From positions 434,001 through 498,000 of the forward strand of contig NZ_FWXO01000002.1 in the NCBI RefSeq assembly GCF_900176415.1: 64,000 nucleotides of DNA. The letters are read 5' to 3'. The notes under the pieces were generated by a model. It made no database searches. It saw nothing but the letters and a program-made list of their open reading frames with translations, and was not told the origin of the DNA. Shown here one piece after another: positions 33,681 through 42,728 of this stretch. Both the position numbers and the translations under genes were made by a program. Every line of letters starts with the position of its first letter. Position 1 is the first letter of the stretch. This DNA comes from Cellulophaga tyrosinoxydans. Its GTDB lineage: Bacteria > Bacteroidota > Bacteroidia > Flavobacteriales > Flavobacteriaceae.

Positions 33681-34403
33681 ATGAAAAATATAACTACACT
33701 TATCGTTTTACTAATTGCACTAAATTCATGTACAGCGCAATGGGGCAAAAGAATTAAAGGTAATGGCAATATAACTACTATAAAAAAATCTGTCGGAGAT
33801 TATGAATCCTTAGATATGGCTGGATTTTTTGATGTGAAACTTATAGAGGGTAAAGAAGGTAACATTACCATTACTGGTGAAGAAAATTTACTAGAGTATA
33901 TCGTTACTGAGGTAAAAGATGGTAAGTTAATTTTAAAAACTGAAAAGGGAGTTAATCTTCAACCTTCACATAGAAATGGAATAAAAATAACGATACCGGT
34001 TGAACAAATTAATTCAGTTTATTTATCTGGATCCGGAGATATCACATCTGAAAAAACGTTGACTGCCGATTCATTTAAAGCTACAATTTCTGGCTCAGGT
34101 GATATCAGCTTAGATTTAGCCGTAAAAGAATTAAAGACAAGTATTTCGGGTTCTGGAGATATTGAATTAACTGGAAATACAGATACTTTTGATTTATCTA
34201 TATCCGGTTCAGGTGACATTGATGCTTTTAAACTTGCTGCCAATCATGTAGATGTTAGCGTTTCTGGTTCGGGCGATATTGAAGTTACTGCAAATAAAAG
34301 TATAAAAGCAAGAGTATCAGGCTCAGGAGATATTAATTATAGAGGTAATCCTGAAAAAGTTGATACAAAAAGTTCTGGTTCTGGAGATATTTCAAAAGGA
34401 TAA
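33681..34403 (+). CDS. Head GIN domain (DUF2807) lipoprotein
   Basis: 240 residues. The lipobox-like LNSC places the lipidated cysteine at C17. The head GIN domain starts at about residue 40 (YESLDMAGFFDVKLIEGKEGNITITGEENLLEYI) and passes into a solenoid with seven SGSGDI turns at roughly residues 116, 137, 156, 175, 195, 213 and 232. The codons of the seven copies differ widely, so the repeat is old and kept by selection on the protein. DUF2807 proteins are exported and of unknown function. Last gene of the sigma-led cluster. Confidence 0.88.
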   Translation: MKNITTLIVLLIALNSCTAQWGKRIKGNGNITTIKKSVGDYESLDMAGFFDVKLIEGKEGNITITGEENLLEYIVTEVKDGKLILKTEKGVNLQPSHRNGIKITIPVEQINSVYLSGSGDITSEKTLTADSFKATISGSGDISLDLAVKELKTSISGSGDIELTGNTDTFDLSISGSGDIDAFKLAANHVDVSVSGSGDIEVTANKSIKARVSGSGDINYRGNPEKVDTKSSGSGDISKG

Positions 34404-34455
34404 CAAAATTGGAACTCTAATTAAAGAATTACAATCAATAATCGAACAGTATTAC

Positions 34456-34484
34456 AAAAGGCCTCTATTTTTAAGAGGTCTTTT
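34456..34484. terminator. Convergent terminator between the GIN-domain gene and the MFS gene
   Basis: Stem AAAAGGCCTCT / AGAGGTCTTTT with a 7-base loop and one G-T pair. The MFS stop (34471) lies within it. Confidence 0.75.
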
Positions 34485-35808
34485 CTTTTGGCACTCTAAA
34501 CAGTAATATGATACCAACCAGAAAGAAAACAAATAAAAACAAAATGGCGTGTCGCATACTACTGATTTGATCTACTACTGCAAAAATCACCATACCAATT
34601 ACAATCCCTATTTTTTCAGCTACATCGTAGAAACTAAAATAGGAAGTAGTATCATCTGTTTCTGGTAAAAATTTAGAATACGTAGATCGCCCCAAAGATT
34701 GTACTCCTCCCATAACTAATCCAACAGAACCAGCTGCAATGTAAAATTGTATCGGTGATTGCATAAAATAGGCATAAAAACACAAACACAACCAGATAAA
34801 GTTTACACCTATTAAGGTTTTAATATTTCCTATGCTATCAGAGATTTTTGAGGTAATGATTGCACCAATTACCGCTACAAGTTGTATCACTAAAATACTA
34901 ATAATCAGCCCTGTTGTTTTTTCAGAATCTGAAGCCCAATTAATTTCTTTTTCACCAAAATACACTGCCATTAGCATTATGGTTTGCACGGCCATACTAA
35001 AAACAAAAAATGCCCATAGGTATCTTTTTAATCGTAAATTAAGCTTTAGTTTACGCCATACTTCTCTTAATTCTCTTAAACCATTAAACACTACATTTCT
35101 TGTAATTTTATGTCCGTTAGAGACTCCTTTAGGCAATACATAAAATGTATACTGACTAAACAAAGCCCACCATATTCCAACAGTAATAAAAGAAATTTTC
35201 ATAGGCTCAAATTTGGCTAGATTTAAAGATTCTTCTGTTTCGCCAATGTTAAAACCAAACATTTCTGGCATCATTACCATAGCCAAATTTAAAATCAACA
35301 ACAAAACACTACCAATATATCCAAGCGAAAAACCTTTTGCGCTTATACTGTCTTGTTGATGCTCAAAAGCGATATCTGGCAGATAAGAATTATAAAAAAC
35401 CAAACTCCCCCAATACCCAATTAAGCCCATAAAATAAAATAGTATGCTCCAATGAATGTTTTCTAAACTAAACCAATAAAGTCCAATACAACCAATACTA
35501 CCCACATAGCAGAAAAACTTCATAAACATTTTTTTATTCCCCACATAATCAGCGATTCCTGATAATAACGGAGATAAAAAAGCAACAGTTAAAAATGTAA
35601 AAGCTGTTACAATTGAAATTAATACCGTTGGTTTCATTTCATAACCAAATGCATGTACTAATTCATCTTTAGATGAAAATAAAGCAGAATAAAAAATTGG
35701 AAAAATTGAAGAGGCTATGGTTAAAGTATACACCGAATTAGCCCAATCATAAAATGCCCATGCATTTAATAGTTTTTTACTCCCTTTAATTGCTTGAACT
35801 CTTGCCAT
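34471..35808 (-). CDS. MFS transporter, UMF1/Atg22-like family
   Basis: 445 residues and 12 predicted membrane helices. The N-terminal KKLLNAWAFYDWANSVYTLTIASSIFPIFYSALF block is typical of the UMF1 family (the same family as yeast Atg22), as is LGRSTYSKFLPETDDTTSYFSFYDVAEKIGIVIG near residues 370-405. Substrate unknown; amino-acid efflux is a guess from Atg22. I start at ATG 35808. The longer ORF begins at a TTG (35847) that falls in the T-run of the preceding terminator, which makes it unlikely. Confidence 0.85.
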   Translation of the reverse strand: MARVQAIKGSKKLLNAWAFYDWANSVYTLTIASSIFPIFYSALFSSKDELVHAFGYEMKPTVLISIVTAFTFLTVAFLSPLLSGIADYVGNKKMFMKFFCYVGSIGCIGLYWFSLENIHWSILFYFMGLIGYWGSLVFYNSYLPDIAFEHQQDSISAKGFSLGYIGSVLLLILNLAMVMMPEMFGFNIGETEESLNLAKFEPMKISFITVGIWWALFSQYTFYVLPKGVSNGHKITRNVVFNGLRELREVWRKLKLNLRLKRYLWAFFVFSMAVQTIMLMAVYFGEKEINWASDSEKTTGLIISILVIQLVAVIGAIITSKISDSIGNIKTLIGVNFIWLCLCFYAYFMQSPIQFYIAAGSVGLVMGGVQSLGRSTYSKFLPETDDTTSYFSFYDVAEKIGIVIGMVIFAVVDQISSMRHAILFLFVFFLVGIILLFRVPKEKTS

Positions 35809-35852
35809 TCTAAAATTGGTTGTTTGTGGTTGGTGATTTTGTTGCAAAAAAA

Positions 35853-35877
35853 AGCTGTTCCGTTTAAAGGAACAGCT
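35853..35877 (-). terminator. Intrinsic terminator after the M48 peptidase gene
   Basis: Nine-base stem AGCTGTTCC / GGAACAGCT with a GTTTAAA loop, followed on the minus strand by T8 (35852-35845). It separates the M48 gene from the MFS gene. Confidence 0.8.
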
Positions 35878-35910
35878 GAATATATTACTTAAAATTTTAT
35901 TTTCATGTAT

Positions 35911-36720
35911 TTATTGAAAAGATGTTACTCCAAATTTTGCAGCTTCTTCTTTTGCCAATGGTGCCCACGCCGTTAAATTTGCAATACGCGTGTCATTTGA
36001 AGGGTGTGTACTCATAAATTCTGGTGGTGCCTCTCCTCCACTGTTTGCTTTCATTCTTTTCCAAAGTTCCGCAGCTTCATCTGGGTTATAACCTGCAATA
36101 GCCATAATCTGAAGCCCAATTCTGTCAGCCTCGGTTTCATGACCTCTACTAAAAGGCAACATAACACCTAATTGCGATCCTAAACCATATGCTTGATTAA
36201 ATGTATTTCTTGTTTGTTCGTCTTTTATGGCAATATTACCAGCAACTGCTCCTAATTGCTGAAAAGTAGCTGCACTCATTCGTTGAGCACCATGATCCGC
36301 TAAAGCATGCGCAACTTCATGCCCCATTACAACAGCAACTCCTGTTTCTCCTTTACAAATTGGCAAAATACCAGTGTAAAAAACTATTTTACCTCCTGGC
36401 ATACACCAAGCGTTTACAGTTTCATCTTGAACCAAGTTATATTCCCATTTATAATCTTTTAAATAACCAGGGTATCCATTTGCAGTTAACCATCGCTCAG
36501 CTGCAGAAGCAATTCTTTGTCCTACTGTGGTTATCATTCTAGCTTCAGCAGTATTTTCTACTGTTTTATTTTCTGTTAAAAACTGATCATATTGCGCAAA
36601 AGCCGTTGGGAAAATTTGGCTGTTGGGATACATGTTTAACATTTTTTTACCTGTAAACGGATTTACTTTACATGCCGATACACCTAAGAATATAGCAAGT
36701 ATTAAAACAATTTTTTTCAT
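35911..36720 (-). CDS. M48 family zinc metallopeptidase, lipoprotein (LoiP/Oma1-like)
   Basis: 269 residues from ATG 36720, where a lipoprotein signal begins (MKKIVLILAIFLGVSAC, C17). The ORF's earlier start at 36759 would bury the signal. The zinc site is MGH134EVAHALADHGAQR (HExxH at 134-138), with the third ligand in ETEADRIG. NAWCMPGGKIVFYTGIL is the conserved M48C strand. It would degrade damaged envelope proteins on the periplasmic face. Monocistronic, with its own terminator. Confidence 0.92.
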   Translation of the reverse strand: MKKIVLILAIFLGVSACKVNPFTGKKMLNMYPNSQIFPTAFAQYDQFLTENKTVENTAEARMITTVGQRIASAAERWLTANGYPGYLKDYKWEYNLVQDETVNAWCMPGGKIVFYTGILPICKGETGVAVVMGHEVAHALADHGAQRMSAATFQQLGAVAGNIAIKDEQTRNTFNQAYGLGSQLGVMLPFSRGHETEADRIGLQIMAIAGYNPDEAAELWKRMKANSGGEAPPEFMSTHPSNDTRIANLTAWAPLAKEEAAKFGVTSFQ

Positions 36721-36824
36721 AATAAATAAATTCTGTGTTTTTAAACTACTGAAAATCAATCAGATTCATTAAATCTTCAATACTTTAATATAGTTAATGT
36801 TTAGAAGCTAAAATTACAAAAAAA

Positions 36825-39224
36825 TTAATTTCCTATTATCTGCAGGGTTGTAAATTCTTTTGTAACCTCTAAAGTGTTGTTACCCGTAAACATTACATCG
36901 GTTAAGCTAACTTTTTCATTATCAATAATTATGGTTACAATTTTAAATGGTAATCCATGTAATTTTATTTTGAAGGTTTCGTAAGTTGTTGCAAAGGTAC
37001 CATCTTTAAATTGTTGAATAATTAATTCATTTTCTTTACCATGCAATTTGAAATTACGCAAACTAAATCTGCCTTTTTTATAATCGAACCCGTCTTGAGC
37101 ATCTTCATATACTGTTGAGTTCTCAATACCTAGTTTAAAATATACCTCTAAAAACAATTCTGTTATTTCTAGTTCGCCAACATATTGCTGAACTGGATAT
37201 TTTGGAATAATAGCCCCTTCTTTAACAAATAGAGGTATTTTATCTAAATCGGCAACAATCCATTTTTCCATTCCACCAGTTACCACCTCTTGGGTCCAAA
37301 AATCATACCATTTACCTCTAGGCATGTACATTCTGCGCCCTTTAGAATTTGGCTCTTGTATTGGACATACTAGTATTTGTTGTCCAAATATAAATTCATC
37401 GGTTCTGAAATGCGTTTGTGGATCTTCTTGATCATATAAAACCAAGGAGCGCAACATAGGTAATCCTTCTTTGGAATACTTGTAAAACATCGTATACAAA
37501 TAAGGCAACAACTGATATCTTAACTCAATATATTTTCGAACTATATCTGTAATTTCGGTACCAAATGACCAAGGTTCTTGATCGCCATGGTCGCCACTGG
37601 AATGCACACGGCAAAATGGGTGAAAAATACCCAACTGTACCCATCTTGCAAATAGTTCTCCATCTGGTTGCTCTGCAAAACCACCAATATCTGAACCAAC
37701 AAACGAATAACCACTCATACACATACGCTGTACTTGCACATTAGCAAGCCACAAATGCTCCCAGGTAGCAACATTATCGCCAGTCCATGTGCATGCATAA
37801 CGCTGAGTTCCTGCAAATGCAGCACGTGTAATTACAAATGGCCTTTTTGGATAAACGTGCTTTTTAACACCTGCATAGGTAGCACGAACCATTTGCATAC
37901 CATAAATATTATGTGCTTTACGATGTGTGGTTAAATGCCCATCATAATCATGTCGCGTATCTAATGGTGCTGTTTTACTTGGCACTTCCATAACGGCTGG
38001 TTCATTCATGTCATTCCAAACGGCATGAACTCCAATATCGGCCATAAATTCTTTATACAACTCGGCCCACCATTTTCTCACCTTAGGATTGGTGAAATCT
38101 GGAAAATTACATTCTCCAGGCCAAACTTTACCATGCATTAGCGGCCCATCACCACGTCTACAAAAATAATTATTCTTCATAGCCTCTTGGTAAATCCAGT
38201 AATCACGATCTATTTTAATACCTGGATCTATCATGACGATGGTTTTAAACCCATCACTAGCTAATTCGGAAATCATACGCTTTGGGTCAGGAAATAATTT
38301 CTTATCCCAGGTAAAGCATCTAAACCCATCCATATAGTCTATATCTAAATACAAACCATCACAAGGAATTTTTAAATCTCTAAAGTTCTTTGCAATTTCT
38401 TTAACTCTACTTTCTGGATAATAACTCCATTTAGACTGCTGATAGCCTAGAGCCCAAAGTGGTGGAAGTTCTGGTGTACCCGTTAAATCTGTATATAACC
38501 TTACTACTTTTTCCATTTCTGGACCAAAAATAAAATAGTAGTTCATTTCGCCACCGTCTGCCCAGAAACTAGTTACATTTCTTTTTTCATTAGCAAAATC
38601 AAAATGGGTTTTAAAGGTGTTATCAAAAAAGATTCCGTATGCCTTGTTATCCGTTAATCCTACATAAAAAGGTATAGCCTTATAGAGCGGATCTTGGTCT
38701 TTGCCATAGGCATATTGATCTGTTACCCAATTGGAAATTCTTTTGCCTTTAAGGTTGGAATGCGTGGCTTTATCGCCCATTCCATAAAAGCTTTCTCCCG
38801 TTTTGGTAATCTTGCTCATTTTAACAATATTACCGCCGTATTCATAATTTTCTTCCCAATGAAAACCTAGTTCATCTTCGTTTATTATGTTGCCGGCTGG
38901 ATCAGAAATTTGAGTACGTAAGGTTTTTTTATCCACTAGAACTTTCATTCTAATGGTTTGTATTATATACTCTGTGGCGGTTTCATTAACATTTAGTTCA
39001 TCATACCCTCTAAGTCCATTTTTATTAAGTGCATAAGAGAAATCGGGTTCAAAATTATATTCGGTTGTGTATCTAAAGCGAATCATGCTGTTTCGCAAAA
39101 CCGTTATCTGCAATACTACTCCATTAGCAGTAGTAAAATAAATTTTATCTGTTTCTTGCTTAAAATCTACAATTTCATTGGGATATAAATTTCCTTTATA
39201 TTCCAGATCTGTATTGGTAATCAT
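36825..39224 (-). CDS. Glycoside hydrolase family 31 (alpha-glucosidase)
   Basis: 799 residues. The N-terminal galactose-mutarotase-like domain (1-240) precedes the TIM barrel, where GLYLDIDYMDG (290-300), the nucleophile in WND405MNEP and the acid/base in TWTGD483N identify GH31. A DUF5110-like tail closes the protein (FLEVYFKLGIENSTVYEDAQDGFDYKKG). No signal peptide is visible, so it should act in the cytoplasm on maltose- or isomaltose-type oligosaccharides. It follows glgB by 100 bases on the same strand, consistent with turnover of glycogen-like glucan. Confidence 0.94.
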   Translation of the reverse strand: MITNTDLEYKGNLYPNEIVDFKQETDKIYFTTANGVVLQITVLRNSMIRFRYTTEYNFEPDFSYALNKNGLRGYDELNVNETATEYIIQTIRMKVLVDKKTLRTQISDPAGNIINEDELGFHWEENYEYGGNIVKMSKITKTGESFYGMGDKATHSNLKGKRISNWVTDQYAYGKDQDPLYKAIPFYVGLTDNKAYGIFFDNTFKTHFDFANEKRNVTSFWADGGEMNYYFIFGPEMEKVVRLYTDLTGTPELPPLWALGYQQSKWSYYPESRVKEIAKNFRDLKIPCDGLYLDIDYMDGFRCFTWDKKLFPDPKRMISELASDGFKTIVMIDPGIKIDRDYWIYQEAMKNNYFCRRGDGPLMHGKVWPGECNFPDFTNPKVRKWWAELYKEFMADIGVHAVWNDMNEPAVMEVPSKTAPLDTRHDYDGHLTTHRKAHNIYGMQMVRATYAGVKKHVYPKRPFVITRAAFAGTQRYACTWTGDNVATWEHLWLANVQVQRMCMSGYSFVGSDIGGFAEQPDGELFARWVQLGIFHPFCRVHSSGDHGDQEPWSFGTEITDIVRKYIELRYQLLPYLYTMFYKYSKEGLPMLRSLVLYDQEDPQTHFRTDEFIFGQQILVCPIQEPNSKGRRMYMPRGKWYDFWTQEVVTGGMEKWIVADLDKIPLFVKEGAIIPKYPVQQYVGELEITELFLEVYFKLGIENSTVYEDAQDGFDYKKGRFSLRNFKLHGKENELIIQQFKDGTFATTYETFKIKLHGLPFKIVTIIIDNEKVSLTDVMFTGNNTLEVTKEFTTLQIIGN

Positions 39225-39324
39225 AGCCGATTATTTTATAGAACCACAAAAAACGGATATTATGCGCGAATAATAAAACTATGTTTTCAGCAATTATGAA
39301 CTATTACGTTATAACCAAAATATA

Positions 39325-41220
39325 TTATTGTAAAATGACTATTCCCAAAGGTGGAAGTGTTATTTCGATAGAATTCTTAAAACCATGTGATGGCGTTTTC
39401 TTTACTTGAATCTTATCATTATGGCTTCCGGAACCACCATATTTTTTGGCATCACTATTTAAAACTTCTACAATTTTTGTGCTCTTTGGTACTCCTATTC
39501 TATAATTTTCTCTTATTAGAGGTGTAAAATTGCAAATAGCAATTAGATCATTCTTAGTATCATGTCCTTTACGTATATACGCTAAAACAGAATTCTCCGC
39601 ATCGCCATAATCTATCCATTGAAAACTTTCTGGGCTAAATTGTTTTTCATAAAGCGCAGGGTAACTCTTGTAAAAACCATTTAAATCTTTAACAAAATTT
39701 TGTACACCCGCATGAAAATCATATTGTGTTAAATGCCAATCTAAACTATTTTGAAAATCCCATTCTGAAGATTGACCAAACTCTCCGCCCATAAAAACAA
39801 GCTTGGTTCCGGGGTGTGTAAACATATAACCAAAAAGCAATCTTAAATTAGCAAAACGCTGCCACTCGTCTCCTGGCATTCTATATAACAAAGACTGTTT
39901 ACCATAAACTACTTCGTCATGGGAAAACGGCAACATAAAGTTTTCAGAAAATGCATACGTCATGCTAAAAGTAATGTCGTTTTGATGGTGCTTTCTATAA
40001 ATGGGTTCTTTTTTGAAATACTCTAAGGTATCGTGCATCCAACCCATCATCCATTTCATGCCAAAACCTAAACCACCAAGATCTACGGGTTTAGACACCC
40101 CAGAAAATGCAGTTGATTCTTCGGCTATGGTCTGTATACCATCAAAACTTGCATACAATTGCTGATTCATTTCTCTTAGAAAAGAAATGGCTTCTAAATT
40201 TTCATTATTCCCGTACATATTTGGTTCCCACTCCCCTTCTTCTCGAGAATAATCAAGATAAATCATAGAAGCAACGGCATCTACACGTAAGGCATCAATA
40301 TGAAACTGATCCATCCAGAACATGGCATTGCTAATTAAAAAAGCACGGACTTCATTTCGACCGTAATTAAATATTAAACTTTTCCAATCGGGGTGATATC
40401 CTTTTCTTCTATCTGGATGTTCGTATAAATGTGAACCATCAAAAAAGCCCAAACCATGAGCATCTTCAGGAAAATGTGATGGAACCCAATCTAAAATTAC
40501 ACCTATATCATTTTGATGTAGTTTATCTACTAAAACTTTAAATTCTTCTGGATTTCCAAATCTAGATGTTGGTGCAAAATAACCTGTTAATTGATATCCC
40601 CATGATGGATCATATGGATATTCCATAACTGGCATAAATTCTACATGCGTAAAATTCATTTCCTTTACATACTTCACCAAATCTTCAGCGAGTTCTAAAT
40701 AGGATAAAAAGTCATTATTATTTTTGCGTTTCCATGAACCCAAATGCACTTCGTACACAGCATATGGTTTATCTAAGCTGTTTTTATCTTTTCTATAGCC
40801 CATCCAAGCCTTATCTTCCCAGCTGTAATCACCATCCCAAACAATAGACCCTGTTTTTGGAGGATGCTCACAATACCTTGCAAAAGGATCTGCTTTTTCT
40901 GTTCTAATTCCGAAATTATTGGATCTGATATTGTATTTGTATAAGGATCCTTTAGTAACATTTGGAATAAATCCTTCCCAGATACCACTTTCATCCCATC
41001 TTACATTTAACTCATGTTCACCTACCTTCCAAAAATTAAAGTCCCCAATAACACTAACAGAATTTGCTGTAGGAGCCCAAACCGCAAAATAGGTTCCTTT
41101 AACTCCGTTTAATTCCATAGGGTGTGACCCCAATTTCTCATATAATTTAAAATGCTTACCCGATTTAAAAAGGTTTATATCAAATTCTGTAAACAAACTA
41201 TGTACTTCTACGTTTGGCAT
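39325..41220 (-). CDS. glgB: 1,4-alpha-glucan branching enzyme
   Basis: 631 residues, the short GH13_9 form with one N-terminal CBM48 (YEKLGSHP...GTYFAVWAPTANSVSVIGDFNFW, 28-65) and no extra N1 domain. GH13 regions: DWVPSHF, nucleophile in DALRVD314AVASM, acid/base E367 in TIAEEST, and FSHDEVVYGKQSLL with the transition-state Asp. It creates alpha-1,6 branches in glycogen. No glgA or glgC is present here, so the remaining glycogen genes must lie elsewhere. Divergent from a collagen-motif lipoprotein gene. Confidence 0.95.
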   Translation of the reverse strand: MPNVEVHSLFTEFDINLFKSGKHFKLYEKLGSHPMELNGVKGTYFAVWAPTANSVSVIGDFNFWKVGEHELNVRWDESGIWEGFIPNVTKGSLYKYNIRSNNFGIRTEKADPFARYCEHPPKTGSIVWDGDYSWEDKAWMGYRKDKNSLDKPYAVYEVHLGSWKRKNNNDFLSYLELAEDLVKYVKEMNFTHVEFMPVMEYPYDPSWGYQLTGYFAPTSRFGNPEEFKVLVDKLHQNDIGVILDWVPSHFPEDAHGLGFFDGSHLYEHPDRRKGYHPDWKSLIFNYGRNEVRAFLISNAMFWMDQFHIDALRVDAVASMIYLDYSREEGEWEPNMYGNNENLEAISFLREMNQQLYASFDGIQTIAEESTAFSGVSKPVDLGGLGFGMKWMMGWMHDTLEYFKKEPIYRKHHQNDITFSMTYAFSENFMLPFSHDEVVYGKQSLLYRMPGDEWQRFANLRLLFGYMFTHPGTKLVFMGGEFGQSSEWDFQNSLDWHLTQYDFHAGVQNFVKDLNGFYKSYPALYEKQFSPESFQWIDYGDAENSVLAYIRKGHDTKNDLIAICNFTPLIRENYRIGVPKSTKIVEVLNSDAKKYGGSGSHNDKIQVKKTPSHGFKNSIEITLPPLGIVILQ

Positions 41221-41385
41221 GAGTTAAATTATTTACTGCAATATAATCAAGTTTATATAATAGTTAATCACTAAACACGTTAGATTTATGAATTAAAAAA
41301 TAAAAAATCAATAGAATTGGAACGCTTTTTGATTTATCCTTGACAAGGAAACATATAACAAATAGATAATTAAAAATAAAAGATT

Positions 41386-41901
41386 ATGAAGAAAGTTACA
41401 TTACTTGGAATATTTTTAGCCGTTTTTGCAATTTCATGCGAAGGTCCACAAGGGCCTCCAGGTTTTGATGGTTTAGATGGTGAAGTAATTGTAGGCGCAA
41501 CCTACGAAATAGATAATGTTGATTTTGCAGTTGGTACCAATACCATCAACTATACATTTCCACAAGATTTAGTTAATGGTGATGCAGTACTTGTTTATAG
41601 ATTAGAAGACGTTTTTAATGGTTTTGATGTTTGGGAACCGTTACCAACGGCTACTATTTTCTTTGAAGGTGGTGGTTTTTTACAATACCGTTTTAATTAC
41701 ACCATTGCTGATGTGGACATTATTATTGAAAGTGATGACCTTTCTACTATTAGCCCAGAATTTATGTTAGATCAAGTTTTTAGAATCATTGTAGTACCAA
41801 GCGATTTAATTGGTACGATAGACACTTCAAATATTGATAATGTTATAAATTTAGTTGGTAAAAACAATATCCAAACAATAGATTTTAGCACAATAAACTA
41901 A
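41386..41901 (+). CDS. Lipoprotein with short collagen-like motif
   Basis: 171 residues. Lipoprotein signal MKKVTLLGIFLAVFAISC (C18) leads directly into EGPQGPPGFDGLDGE, four to five G-x-y triplets of collagen type, and then a beta-rich domain (VEVI..TYEIDNVDFAVGTNTINYTFP...FRIIVVPSDLIGTI). Such short collagen-like leaders are frequent in Flavobacteriaceae lipoproteins of unknown role. It is expected at the outer membrane. Followed by a strong terminator, so transcribed alone. Confidence 0.78.
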   Translation: MKKVTLLGIFLAVFAISCEGPQGPPGFDGLDGEVIVGATYEIDNVDFAVGTNTINYTFPQDLVNGDAVLVYRLEDVFNGFDVWEPLPTATIFFEGGGFLQYRFNYTIADVDIIIESDDLSTISPEFMLDQVFRIIVVPSDLIGTIDTSNIDNVINLVGKNNIQTIDFSTIN

Positions 41902-41920
41902 GTAATTTAAACTTATATAT

Positions 41921-41953
41921 AATCTCCATGAAAACTTTTATTTCATGGAGATT
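41921..41953 (+). terminator. Intrinsic terminator of the collagen-motif lipoprotein gene
   Basis: Thirteen-base stem AATCTCCATGAAA / TTTCATGGAGATT with a 7-base loop, followed by a T-run to 41960. Confidence 0.9.
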
Positions 41954-42058
41954 TTTTTTTGCCATCTGTACTATTATCATAACTTTAACATCCTCACAGT
42001 GAATACCTCCGTAAATTTGAATAAAAAAGAAAATTGTTTAAAACTCAAAAACAAAGCT

Positions 42059-42559
42059 ATGTTTAAAAAAGTAATCGTAGGTATTGTTCTTATTATTAGT
42101 GGATGCAAGGGAGTTTCTCAAGACAAACAAATTGTCATGGATGAATCTATTGAAGAGCAAGAAAGTTACAAAGTAATTAAGACGGATGCCGAATGGCGCA
42201 AACAACTTAATGACATGCAATATTATGTATTAAGACAAAGTGGAACTGAAAGAGCATTTTCAAGTGATCTTTTAAAGATTAAAGAAAAAGGCACCTATTC
42301 TTGTGCTGGTTGCGGCACACCACTTTTTAAAAGTAAAGACAAATTTGATTCAGGTACAGGTTGGCCAAGTTTTGACCAAGAAATTAAAGGCAATGTTGCT
42401 TTTGATGTAGATTACAACATTGGTTATGAACGTACTGAAGAACATTGTGCTGTTTGTGGTGGTCATTTAGGACATGTTTTTAATGATGGCCCTAAAACAA
42501 CTACAGGAAAAAGACATTGTATTAATGGAGCCGCATTGGTCTTTGTTGCTGATAAATAA
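42059..42559 (+). CDS. msrB: Peptide-methionine (R)-S-oxide reductase MsrB, exported lipoprotein form
   Basis: 166 residues from ATG 42059. The ORF to 41945 would begin inside the preceding terminator. The N-terminus MFKKVIVGIVLIISGC is a lipoprotein signal (C16). Catalytic domain: zinc cysteines C82/C85 (CAGC) and C130/C133 (CAVC), SGTGWPSF, and catalytic C154 in KRHCING. It reduces methionine-R-sulfoxide in proteins; the signal places it in the periplasm. The resolving reductant is not in the window. Confidence 0.93.
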   Translation: MFKKVIVGIVLIISGCKGVSQDKQIVMDESIEEQESYKVIKTDAEWRKQLNDMQYYVLRQSGTERAFSSDLLKIKEKGTYSCAGCGTPLFKSKDKFDSGTGWPSFDQEIKGNVAFDVDYNIGYERTEEHCAVCGGHLGHVFNDGPKTTTGKRHCINGAALVFVADK

Positions 42560-42580
42560 GAAATTACTGATTAGTTTTCT

Positions 42581-42610
42581 AAAAGCTTCTTTGTTCCAAA
42601 GAGGCTTTTT
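42581..42610 (+). terminator. Intrinsic terminator of msrB
   Basis: Stem AAAAGCTTCTTTG / CAAAGAGGCTTTTT with one G-T pair and a short TTC loop, then T-rich. Confidence 0.75.
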
Positions 42611-42728
42611 GTTTTTTAATTTTTAAATTATCACAAATCTATTGACTAATTTTTCAAATCTGTTTATCGCTTTACGTCCTATTTTGTAACTTTGCAACTT
42701 CAAATTAAATCATCATAAAAATAAATAC

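Noticed and set aside
34019-34243. Minus-strand ORF with SPEPE repeats
   Set aside because: Antisense reading of the SGSGDI-coding repeats.
35809-35847. N-terminal extension of the MFS transporter from TTG 35847
   Set aside because: The TTG lies in the T-run of the upstream terminator; ATG 35808 gives the family-like start.
41945-42058. N-terminal extension of MsrB from ATG 41945
   Set aside because: Overlaps the terminator hairpin of the previous gene and would hide the lipoprotein signal starting at 42059.
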